Of a stretch of DNA of 7,203 bases, positions 1 to 6,546 are shown in pieces. The notes below the pieces were generated by a model that did not search any database, had not been told where the DNA came from, and saw nothing but the letters and a program-made list of their open reading frames with translations. The DNA comes from JAEHDI01 sp035455185. Its GTDB lineage: Bacteria > Acidobacteriota > Terriglobia > Bryobacterales > Bryobacteraceae. The translations under genes were made by a program, and so were the position numbers. Location: the NCBI GenBank assembly GCA_035455185.1, contig DATIFQ010000297.1:1-7203 (forward strand). Reading direction: 5' to 3'. Position 1 is the first letter of the stretch. Every line of letters starts with the position of its first letter.

Positions 1-724
1 CCGAGTAGCCGTAGCCCGGCGCAAGCATGTGCCCGTCCACTCCGAACGGCTCAAGGTACTCGAAGAGGGCCTCAATCTCCTTCATGTCGGTCTCTTTGTA
101 GACGGTCGTGTTCGTGCTGACTTTGAAGCCTACCGCTTTAGCAGCCTTCAGACCCTCGATCGCCTCCCGAAAGACACCCTCGCGCTCCACACAGATGTCA
201 TGCGTCTTCTCAAGCCCGTCCAGGTGGATGTTAAAGAAGAATCGGTCGTCCGGCTTGAACTCCGAAAGCCGCTTCTTGATGAACATTCCATTGGTGCAGA
301 GGTAGATGTGACGGTTCCGCTCGAGCAAGCCGGCGGCCAGAGGACCGATCTCCGGGTACAGCAGGGGTTCTCCCCCACAGATAGAGACGACCGGCGCCCC
401 ACATTCGTCCGAGGCCGCAAGGCACTGATCCAGCGACAGTTTTCGAGTGATGGTCGACTCGTACTCGCGGATGCGCCCGCATCCTGTACAAGTGAGGTTA
501 CAGGCGTGCAACGGCTCAAGCATCAGCACCAGCGGAAACCGCTTCCGGATCATGGGGTGCGGCTTGCGCGCGCCGCCATTCGTCCCAGCATGGTGAATGA
601 TCCGAAAGGGATTGGACGATCCGTTTTGCGCAGAATTGTTCTTCTGCCACTCAGGCCGCGGGTGCACTTTGTTCCTGAAGATATAGCCGGCCATGCCGGC
701 CGTCAGCGACAGCGGAAACCTCAT
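1..724 (-). CDS. hpnH: HpnH, adenosylhopene transferase (radical SAM), 3' part missing
   Basis: HpnH joins a 5'-deoxyadenosyl group from SAM to diploptene/hopene, the first step towards extended (C35) hopanoids. It acts at the cytoplasmic membrane, where hopene sits. I translated the minus strand from the ATG at 724: 241 codons are open to the window edge, against roughly 330 or more for the family, so the C-terminal part is outside. The radical SAM cluster motif CNLTCTGC places the 4Fe-4S cysteines at C75, C79 and C82. The SAM-binding GGEP is at 117-120, preceded by DECGAPVVSIC, followed by YLCTNGMF and NIHLDG, all typical of HpnH. The start overlaps the shc stop (ATGA) and has a strong Shine-Dalgarno (AGGAGG at 734-729), so it is the last visible gene of the ispH-shc-hpnH operon. 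Odd: FPLVLMLEP lies near residue 63 rather than about 25, because of a polar insert around residues 20-58. Family assignment is firm. Confidence 0.93.
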   Translation of the reverse strand, partial: MRFPLSLTAGMAGYIFRNKVHPRPEWQKNNSAQNGSSNPFRIIHHAGTNGGARKPHPMIRKRFPLVLMLEPLHACNLTCTGCGRIREYESTITRKLSLDQCLAASDECGAPVVSICGGEPLLYPEIGPLAAGLLERNRHIYLCTNGMFIKKRLSEFKPDDRFFFNIHLDGLEKTHDICVEREGVFREAIEGLKAAKAVGFKVSTNTTVYKETDMKEIEALFEYLEPFGVDGHMLAPGYGYS

Positions 725-2658
725 ATCCCCTCCTCGGACGGCGCACGCCATCCCCTTACAAATTCCGCCAGAGCCAGCAACGGGAACGACTGCCGGTACA
801 GATGATAGGTGAGGTAAAACACCTTCGGAAACCCTGTACCGGTGGCCAGTTCCTCGTCCCAGTATCCGCCGCTGCGCTGGCTTTCAAGCAGGTACTCAAT
901 CCCGTTATTCACACTGAGGCTGCTGGAGTCACCGCTTGCAAGCAGCCCCAGGATTGCCCATGCCGTCTGCGATGCGGTACTGCGAGCGGCGGTGAAGCAG
1001 CAATTGTCGTATGACGCACAACTCTCGCCCCAGCCTCCGTCGGCGTTCTGAACCGAACGCAACCACTCCCCCGCGCGCAGGATATGAGCTTCCCGGTTGC
1101 TTTCGCCCGCCGCGCGCAAGCCGCGCAGCGCGAAGCACGTTCCGTAAATGTAGTTCACGCCCCAGCGCCCGTACCAGCTTCCGTCCTGTTCCTGCGTACG
1201 AATCAGGTAGTCGACGCCACGCCGGATCGCCGGTGACCCCGGATCCACGCCCCACGCGCACAGCGCCTCAATCACACGGCCGGTTATGTCCGGGCATGCC
1301 GGGTCCAGCATGGCGTTATGATCGGCAAAAGGCACCTCGCTTAGTGGCGTCCAGTCATTATCCACATCAAACGCCGCCCATCCGCCATCGCTTCCCTGCA
1401 TCGCCAGCAGCCACCGCACCGCGCGTTCGGCCGAGGCCCTGCAATTCCGCGGATCGGCGCCGCGGGCATGGTGGAGCGCAAGTAATACCATGGCCGAGTC
1501 GTCGATGTCCGGGTAGAATTCGTTGGCGAATTCGAAGTACCAGCCGCTCGGCTCGATATCCGGCCGCTTCACCGACCAGTCGCCTTTGCGCCTGACCTCC
1601 TTCGACAGCAGCCAGTCACCGGTGGATGCGAGCTTTGACGCCGGCACGGCGCCCGCTTCCCCAAGCGCGAACGCTGCGATGGCGGTGTCCCACACCGGGG
1701 AGAAGCAAGGCTGAAAGAAGAACCGCTCGCCGTCGTTCACCATCAGCCGGTCGAATTGGCGCTGTGCCTCGGCCCGGTCCGGATGGTCCGGCCCGTAGCC
1801 GAGCAGGTCCATCGCCATAATTGCGTACATCATGGGCGGGTAGATCGCGGCCAGGCCGTCGGAATGGCGTGTACGCTCCACCATCCAGCGCTCGCACGCC
1901 CGAATGGCTCTGCGGCGCAGCCGCTTCGAGCCGTATCTTTCCCACCATTTGAGCGCACGGTCGGCGGCCAGGAACAGGCTTCTCCAGCTCACACACGATC
2001 CACCCCCGCAAAATCCCATGCTCGCGCCCGGAAGAAACAGTTCCTCGATCGTGAACCCGGCAGGTACCGGGCGCGTCGGATTGTGCGCGTGCACGATGGA
2101 CAGCGGCACCACTATCGCCCGCGTCCACGAGGACATCCGGTAGAGGAACTTGCCCGGTAGCAAAATCATCTCAGGAGGGATCGACGGGCAGTTCTCCCGG
2201 GGATACAAGCCGAACAGGCTCAGGTTGATTTTGACGTAACTGTTCGCTGCCTGAAGTCCACCCAGCGACAGGATGCGTTCGCGCGCGGCCGACAGCGCCG
2301 GTCCGTCCGCGGGCACGCCTGCCAATTTAAGCGAAAAGTATGCTTTAACAGTCGCGCTGATTTCGGCCGGTCCCGCTGGGTAGATATTAAACCCGCCATC
2401 CGGCAATTGCCGGCTGAGGATTGACCGGACTGCTTTGTCGACCAGGCGCCGGGTCGGCGGATTCCACGTTCCATCCACCGGGGGATGCAGCCACAACTGG
2501 AGGAGGATGAAGTCCGACTCCAGGGTCGTATCAGCAGTCAGTTCCCCCAACCAGTAACCTTCAGGATTGCGCAAGCCGAGCAGATAGCGGGAGGTACGGG
2601 CAGCTGCGTCCGCCGCGCAGCTAACCAACCGATCACCCAGTTGAACGCCAGGACTCAT
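721..2658 (-). CDS. shc: Squalene-hopene cyclase
   Basis: Class II triterpene cyclase (SHC/HpnF) that folds squalene and cyclises it to hopene/hopanol in one acid-initiated cascade; a monotopic membrane enzyme. The 645-residue protein has the usual bacterial length. The catalytic acid motif DIDD is at 384-387 (in FYPDIDDSAM). QW-type repeats are seen at 84-90 (QLPDGGF), 421-427 (QGSDGGW), 489-495 (QEQDGSW), 537-543 (QNADGGW) and 594-600 (QRSGGYW). Other family blocks are GELTADTTLESD (38-49), QPCFSPVWDT (316-325), GRWGVNYIYGT (498-508), STASQTAWA (560-568) and GTGFPKVFYLTYH (607-619). The reading frame is open up to 2982, but the added residues are a shadow of ispH; the ATG at 2658 overlaps the ispH stop as ATGA and gives the normal family N terminus. 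No strong Shine-Dalgarno precedes it, so translation is probably coupled to ispH. Residue 461 is R where the Alicyclobacillus enzyme has H451. Alternative name hpnF. Confidence 0.96.
   Translation of the reverse strand: MSPGVQLGDRLVSCAADAAARTSRYLLGLRNPEGYWLGELTADTTLESDFILLQLWLHPPVDGTWNPPTRRLVDKAVRSILSRQLPDGGFNIYPAGPAEISATVKAYFSLKLAGVPADGPALSAARERILSLGGLQAANSYVKINLSLFGLYPRENCPSIPPEMILLPGKFLYRMSSWTRAIVVPLSIVHAHNPTRPVPAGFTIEELFLPGASMGFCGGGSCVSWRSLFLAADRALKWWERYGSKRLRRRAIRACERWMVERTRHSDGLAAIYPPMMYAIMAMDLLGYGPDHPDRAEAQRQFDRLMVNDGERFFFQPCFSPVWDTAIAAFALGEAGAVPASKLASTGDWLLSKEVRRKGDWSVKRPDIEPSGWYFEFANEFYPDIDDSAMVLLALHHARGADPRNCRASAERAVRWLLAMQGSDGGWAAFDVDNDWTPLSEVPFADHNAMLDPACPDITGRVIEALCAWGVDPGSPAIRRGVDYLIRTQEQDGSWYGRWGVNYIYGTCFALRGLRAAGESNREAHILRAGEWLRSVQNADGGWGESCASYDNCCFTAARSTASQTAWAILGLLASGDSSSLSVNNGIEYLLESQRSGGYWDEELATGTGFPKVFYLTYHLYRQSFPLLALAEFVRGWRAPSEEGI
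725..735 (-). promoter_or_regulatory. Strong Shine-Dalgarno of hpnH inside the end of shc
   Basis: On the minus strand the run GAGGAGGGG (735-727) lies 2 bases before the hpnH ATG at 724-722, with its AGGAGG core at 734-729 leaving a 4-base spacer. It also encodes the last residues of the hopene cyclase (S-E-E-G-I). Together with the ATGA overlap it supports the ATG at 724 as the hpnH start and indicates that hpnH can recruit ribosomes itself as well as by coupling. Confidence 0.75.
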
Positions 2659-3614
2659 AGTGCGCCGATGGAGACGAGTCGCCCAGCCTGCTGGGCAAGC
2701 TCGGCCGGAAGAGAAAATCGGACGTCTTCGTCCTTGATCTCGACCTCCTCCACCTCCGCGAAACCTCGCGCCTGAAGCGCCGAGACCAATTCCCGTACCA
2801 GATGTTCGGGGGCCGACGCGCCGGCGGTAACAGCGACTGTCTCCACGCCGCGAAACCATTCGGCTCTCAGTTCGGCCGCGTCGTCGAGCAAGTGGGCCAA
2901 CACTCCGCTCTTCTGGCACACCTCCACGAGCCGCTTCGAATTTGAGCTGTTCCGGGATCCCACCACCAGCAGGAGCTGGCACATGGGAGCCACGGCCTTC
3001 ACCGCCAGTTGCCGGTTCTCGGTGGCATAACAGATGTCCTGGGCCGGCGGTCCCTGAATGTCGGGGAACCGTTCCCGCAACCGCTCGATTACGTCCCGGG
3101 TCTCTTCGAGGCTGAGTGTGGTCTGAGTGAGGTAGGTGACCTTGGCGGGATCCGGCACGTGCAACCTGTCCACATCCTCAACGGTTTCCACTAGAATCGT
3201 CGCCTCCGGCGCCTCGCCAAGCGTACCGATCACCTCGTCGTGGTCCTTGTGGCCTATCAGCACCACCGTGTGACCTTGCCGAGCAAACCGGACCGCCTCC
3301 AAGTGGACCTTGGTCACCAAAGGGCATGTGGCGTCGATCACCTGGAGCTTTCGCTCGACAGCTTGGCTTCGGACTGCCGGAGAGACCCCGTGCGCGCTGA
3401 AAATGACCCGCTCTCCCTCAGGCACATCGTCGAGCTCCTCGACAAAGATGGCCCCCGCCGCCCGAAGTTCTTCTACTACGTGGCGGTTGTGAACGATCTC
3501 CTTCCGCACGTAAATTGGTGCTCCGTAAAGGCCGAGGGCGATTTTGACGACATCAATGGCCCTCACGACCCCTGCACAGAAGCCCCGAGGCGTTAAGAGC
3601 AGAATTCTTCGCAC
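2655..3614 (-). CDS. ispH: 4-hydroxy-3-methylbut-2-enyl diphosphate reductase
   Basis: IspH (LytB) is the last enzyme of the MEP pathway: a cytoplasmic iron-sulfur enzyme that reduces HMBPP to IPP and DMAPP. Counting from the GTG at 3614 the protein has 319 residues, close to E. coli IspH (316). Counting from the longer in-frame ATG at 3647 (330 residues), the three cluster cysteines are C24 (PRGFCAG), C108 (DATCPLVTKVH) and C206 (ICYAT); H54, H86, H136 and E138 (GHKDHDEV) match the substrate-binding and proton-relay residues, with TQTTLS at 174-179 and NSSNS at 233-237. I prefer the GTG because GGGGAAAG lies 7 bases before it and a TATAAT at 3664-3659 would leave only about 5 bases of leader before the ATG. 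It is the first gene of the operon with shc and hpnH and would supply isoprenoid precursors for hopanoids as well as for quinones and other essential isoprenoids. The function is certain; the start is less so. Confidence 0.96.
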   Translation of the reverse strand: MRRILLLTPRGFCAGVVRAIDVVKIALGLYGAPIYVRKEIVHNRHVVEELRAAGAIFVEELDDVPEGERVIFSAHGVSPAVRSQAVERKLQVIDATCPLVTKVHLEAVRFARQGHTVVLIGHKDHDEVIGTLGEAPEATILVETVEDVDRLHVPDPAKVTYLTQTTLSLEETRDVIERLRERFPDIQGPPAQDICYATENRQLAVKAVAPMCQLLLVVGSRNSSNSKRLVEVCQKSGVLAHLLDDAAELRAEWFRGVETVAVTAGASAPEHLVRELVSALQARGFAEVEEVEIKDEDVRFSLPAELAQQAGRLVSIGAL

Positions 3615-3637
3615 CGCGTTACTTTCCCCAGATTTGC

Positions 3638-3666
3638 TTGGCGGCATACTGAAGTCTCATTATAAC
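3638..3666 (+). promoter_or_regulatory. Sigma70-like promoter of the glycoside hydrolase gene
   Basis: TTGGCG at 3638-3643 and TATAAC at 3661-3666 are separated by exactly 17 bases, a good match to the vegetative promoter pattern. The expected start site near 3673 gives a leader of about 19 bases with a GAGG ribosome binding site (3684-3687) 4 bases before the ATG at 3692. The -10 box overlaps the minus-strand TATAAT of the divergent operon. Confidence 0.5.
3659..3664 (-). promoter_or_regulatory. Promoter -10 box for the ispH-shc-hpnH operon
   Basis: Read on the minus strand the bases are exactly TATAAT. I see no good -35 hexamer at the usual distance (the bases there read CCTCGG), so the promoter may be activator-dependent, weak, or use another sigma factor. 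A start site about 7 bases downstream, near 3652, would give a leader of roughly 38 bases to the GTG start of ispH, containing its GGGGAAAG ribosome binding site. This is a sequence match only. Confidence 0.45.
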
Positions 3667-3691
3667 AACTGGTTGGGGACACCGAGGACGG

Positions 3692-5944
3692 ATGAGCATG
3701 AGGTTGATGCTTGCAGTGGCGCTACTTGGGACCACCGGAGTCTTTCCGGCGGAGATTGCACGGTGGGAGGCTGGACGAGCAGGCCAAGGAATTACGATCG
3801 AACAGGCAGAGGGCTCCAGATGGACCCTGCGGCAGGAGGGAGGCTCGACCGTTGCCGCCGTCGAACCATCCCGGGACTATTTCCGCAGAGCCGGTTACAG
3901 GATTCGGACTACCGTTTCCCTTTCCGACAGCGCGTGGTTGGTTCTGGAATATCTCGACAGAGGCTACGCCCTGGTCACCACCGCCCCGGGGGCGGCCCAG
4001 AGCCGGCAGCGGGGCGTGGCTCGCCTCAACACGGGGAAGTTTCGGCGGGCAGTCTTTCACTTCGAGAAGGCCGCTTTCGAGGACACGATCCGGGTTGAAG
4101 GCATCGAATTCCTCCGCTCGGCGTCCATCACGGACTTGGAGCCAACTAAAGACCCCATTCCGGATGCGCCGCCTGCGCTGTCGTTTGCGCGTCACTCCCA
4201 ACGGGTCACTACTGCGGGCGCGGACGCGGCCACGCCGGACGGCCTCCCCGAAACACTGGCGACGATGCGCAATCTGCTACCGCTGGCAAAGGCGCTAGGA
4301 TTCAACGGAATTGAAAGCTACGTGAAGTGGAACTTCATCGAGCGCGCGCCGGGGGTGTTTGACTGGAGCTTCTACGACGCCGTGGTGGACGAGGTTGAAA
4401 AGCACGGAATGCAGTGGTTTCCGCTCCTGATCGTCGGCTCGGCGTACACCTTACCGGAGTGGTTTTATGAATCACTGGACAACCGCGGTTTCGTCTGCCT
4501 GGAACATGGCAAGCGCGTTGACATCCAAACGATCTTTTGCGGCCATCAAGAGAGGTATGTGCGCCGGTTTCTCCAGGAATTCGGCCGACACTACGGCCCA
4601 AAGAAGGCGCTCCTCGGAGTCCGCCTCGGCCCAAGCGGGAATTACGGAGAAGCCCAGTACCCCGCCCGCGGTGACTGGGGCTACAAGGGCCGACCGATCC
4701 ACACTCACATCGGCTACTGGGCAGGCGACGCTTGCGCCGCGCCGGCGTTCCAGAAGTGGCTTCGCTTGAAGTACGCCGGCATCCGCGATCTGAACCGTGC
4801 CTGGGGAGACTCCTACGAATCCTTCGAGCAGGTCAAGCCATTCCTTCCCGAAACGGCGGCCACCCTGCGAAAACGGATTGATTTCGCCGACTGGTACATG
4901 GGCTCGATGAGCAGTTGGTGTGAACTCTGGGCCAAGTGGGCGCGTGAGGCCATGCCCGGGACTGTAATCCACCAGTCGTCGGGCGGCTGGGGACCGATCG
5001 AAATCGGCACCGACTACACGCATCACGCTCGAACCATGGCCGAATTGAAAGGCGGCGTTCGTTTGACGAACGAGAGCGACAACTTCCCGCAGAATTTCGC
5101 GATTACCCGGATGGCCTCCTCCGCGGCTCGGTTCTACGGCGCCGCGCTTGGCTATGAGCCAGGGGGGTTCGGCAGCGCTCGTGGCGTGATGGCGCGCCTG
5201 TTCAACTGCGTCACCAACAACGGCGAACACCTGTTTTATTACCACCCAAACCTCTACTCGAACGACCAGGCCATCGGACGCTGGCTGGAACACGCTTCTC
5301 TGCTCGACCGGCGGGCGAAACCGGCTATCGACGTAGCGGCATTGTACCCCGACACAGCCATCAAACTCGACGACGAGGTCGTGCGTCACCTCTGGGCCTC
5401 CGCGTTCCTTTCCCGGGTCGAGGCGATGCGGTCGACGGCCGATTTCGATTACGTCAGCGAGCCGATGGTTACCGAAGGGGCGCTGGACCGCTACAAAGTG
5501 CTGCTGTTTCTGTGGGGTCACGTCACCGAAAAGCCGGTGCTGGATCACATCGCCAAGTGGGTCGATGAGGGCGGCGTATTGATTTACCCGGAGAGACCCC
5601 GCGGCCCCCTCCAAACTGTCGAGGGCGACCGGTTCGTCTGGAATCGCTGGCAGCGTGGAGAAACCGGCAAGGGACGCGTAATCCTCTTCCCCGGAGACCC
5701 GGAGCCCGGCCAGCCTTATGCCCGCTTCGTGCGCGATGAATTGCGCCGGCTCGGCAACCTCCGGCCGGAGGTCCGCCGCGCGGTGCGCTTGGAAAAGCCG
5801 GCTGACGTCTACTGGAGCGTCCTCGAAAACGGGCTGCTGCTGTTACTGAACTTCAGCGACGATGAGGCGACCGTACGGTTGGACAACGGCAAGACGCTCC
5901 ACTTAGCTCCATATACGATTCGGACGATAGAGAAGGGCTGGTGA
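3692..5944 (+). CDS. Secreted TIM-barrel glycoside hydrolase, GH42/GH14-like
   Basis: This is probably an exported glycosidase acting on a plant or microbial saccharide; the substrate cannot be read from the sequence. Of 750 residues, 1-20 form a signal peptide (basic start, MLAVALLGTTGVFPA, likely cut after A20). Residues about 21-145 look like a beta-sandwich, carbohydrate-binding type domain. Residues about 185-535 look like the (beta/alpha)8 barrel: LAKALGFNGIESYVKWNFIE (198-217), then FDWSFYDAVVDEVEKHGM (223-240), LGPSGNYGEAQYP (312-324) and IRDLNRAWG (364-372), the last typical of GH42. E320 is the best acid/base candidate; E461 (RLTNES) or E489 (GYEPGG) could be the second carboxylate. 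Residues about 545-670 resemble the GATase-like trimerisation domain of GH42 enzymes (YKVLLFLWG, WVDEGGVLIYPE), and the last 60 or so form a small beta domain. GPSGxxGExxYP also recalls the GPAGELRYP of GH14 beta-amylases. Hydrolase fold likely; exact family open. Confidence 0.7.
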   Translation: MSMRLMLAVALLGTTGVFPAEIARWEAGRAGQGITIEQAEGSRWTLRQEGGSTVAAVEPSRDYFRRAGYRIRTTVSLSDSAWLVLEYLDRGYALVTTAPGAAQSRQRGVARLNTGKFRRAVFHFEKAAFEDTIRVEGIEFLRSASITDLEPTKDPIPDAPPALSFARHSQRVTTAGADAATPDGLPETLATMRNLLPLAKALGFNGIESYVKWNFIERAPGVFDWSFYDAVVDEVEKHGMQWFPLLIVGSAYTLPEWFYESLDNRGFVCLEHGKRVDIQTIFCGHQERYVRRFLQEFGRHYGPKKALLGVRLGPSGNYGEAQYPARGDWGYKGRPIHTHIGYWAGDACAAPAFQKWLRLKYAGIRDLNRAWGDSYESFEQVKPFLPETAATLRKRIDFADWYMGSMSSWCELWAKWAREAMPGTVIHQSSGGWGPIEIGTDYTHHARTMAELKGGVRLTNESDNFPQNFAITRMASSAARFYGAALGYEPGGFGSARGVMARLFNCVTNNGEHLFYYHPNLYSNDQAIGRWLEHASLLDRRAKPAIDVAALYPDTAIKLDDEVVRHLWASAFLSRVEAMRSTADFDYVSEPMVTEGALDRYKVLLFLWGHVTEKPVLDHIAKWVDEGGVLIYPERPRGPLQTVEGDRFVWNRWQRGETGKGRVILFPGDPEPGQPYARFVRDELRRLGNLRPEVRRAVRLEKPADVYWSVLENGLLLLLNFSDDEATVRLDNGKTLHLAPYTIRTIEKGW

Positions 5945-6074
5945 CCGGACAGACAAGTCGAGTTGACTGGCCGTGATGCGATGGAACGTCGTCGTCGGCC
6001 GCGCCGTGGGATGCGGGCATGCACACCGCGTTGCAGTCGGCGCCCGCGAAGGCCCCTGCTACCAAAGGTGAACT
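5945..6074. other. Intergenic gap between the hydrolase gene and ogt
   Basis: This gap of 130 bases separates two genes on the same strand. TTGACT at 5963-5968 resembles a -35 hexamer, but no acceptable -10 follows at 16-18 bases. I see no GC hairpin followed by a T-run that would serve as a terminator. A 31-codon reading frame (5976-6071) lies inside it, without a ribosome binding site. AGGTG at 6066-6070 is the ribosome binding site of ogt. Confidence 0.4.
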
Positions 6075-6542
6075 ATGAAAGCATACGCGACCTTCTCCCC
6101 GGAACCTGGTATCCACCTTGGGCTAGCCGCGACTGATCGCGGCCTCTCTGAGCTTTCCTTCGGCGAGGTCGGACTGGATCGCAACGACGATCACCCCGTC
6201 TTGCAAGAGGCCATCCGCCAGCTTACTGAGTATTTCCTCGGAGAACGCCAAGAGTTCAGCGTGCCGCTTGACCTCCACGGCACCCCGTTCCAGTTGCGTG
6301 TGTGGAATGCTCTGCTTGCGATCCCCTACGGCGAGACGCGGAACTATGCCGACCTCGCTCGCGCGGTCGGCTCCCCGAAAGGAGTCCGTGCAGTCGGCCG
6401 GGCAAACGGCGCGAATCCGGTCGCGATTATCGTGCCCTGTCACCGCGTAATCGCCTCCGACGGCACGCTCTGCGGCTACGGCGGTGGGCTGGAGATCAAG
6501 CGAAAGCTGCTGGAGTTGGAGCGAACCGGCGTGAAACAATGA
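6075..6542 (+). CDS. ogt: Methylated-DNA--protein-cysteine methyltransferase
   Basis: Suicide DNA-repair protein that flips out O6-alkylguanine (and O4-alkylthymine) and transfers the alkyl group irreversibly to its own cysteine; cytoplasmic. At 155 residues it is the short Ogt/MGMT type, without the Ada N-terminal regulatory domain. The active site PCHRV is at 121-125 with nucleophile C122. By spacing to human MGMT, R105 (VRAVG) is the arginine finger (human R128), N114 matches N137, H123 matches H146 and E149 matches E172, so the catalytic network is complete. The DNA-binding helix-turn-helix is around 84-112 (PYGETRNYADLA, then PKGVRAVGRANGANP). The N-terminal domain (1-65) is ordinary. 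The ATG at 6075 is preceded by AGGTG at a 4-base spacer. A secreted transglutaminase-like gene begins 4 bases after the stop, probably co-transcribed. Confidence 0.95.
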   Translation: MKAYATFSPEPGIHLGLAATDRGLSELSFGEVGLDRNDDHPVLQEAIRQLTEYFLGERQEFSVPLDLHGTPFQLRVWNALLAIPYGETRNYADLARAVGSPKGVRAVGRANGANPVAIIVPCHRVIASDGTLCGYGGGLEIKRKLLELERTGVKQ

Positions 6543-6546
6543 GGGC

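Noticed and set aside
29..805. Long plus-strand reading frame of 258 codons
   Set aside because: It is antisense to hpnH and the end of shc, has no recognisable domain and no ribosome binding site, and its composition is that of a GC-rich antisense shadow.
1011..1595. Plus-strand reading frame of 194 codons
   Set aside because: It is antisense to the conserved core of shc, very rich in Arg, Pro and Ser, with no family resemblance.
2659..2982. Upstream extension of the hopene cyclase to 753 residues
   Set aside because: The extra 108 residues lie entirely within ispH in another frame, are arginine/glycine-rich, and have no counterpart in SHC proteins; the ATGA overlap gives a better start at 2658.
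4472..5614. Minus-strand reading frame of 380 codons
   Set aside because: It is a shadow of the glycoside hydrolase gene, which has a signal peptide, domain structure and ribosome binding site on the plus strand.
5963..5991. Possible promoter for ogt with a TTGACT -35 box
   Set aside because: No -10-like hexamer follows at 15-18 bases, so the single hexamer match is not enough to call a promoter.
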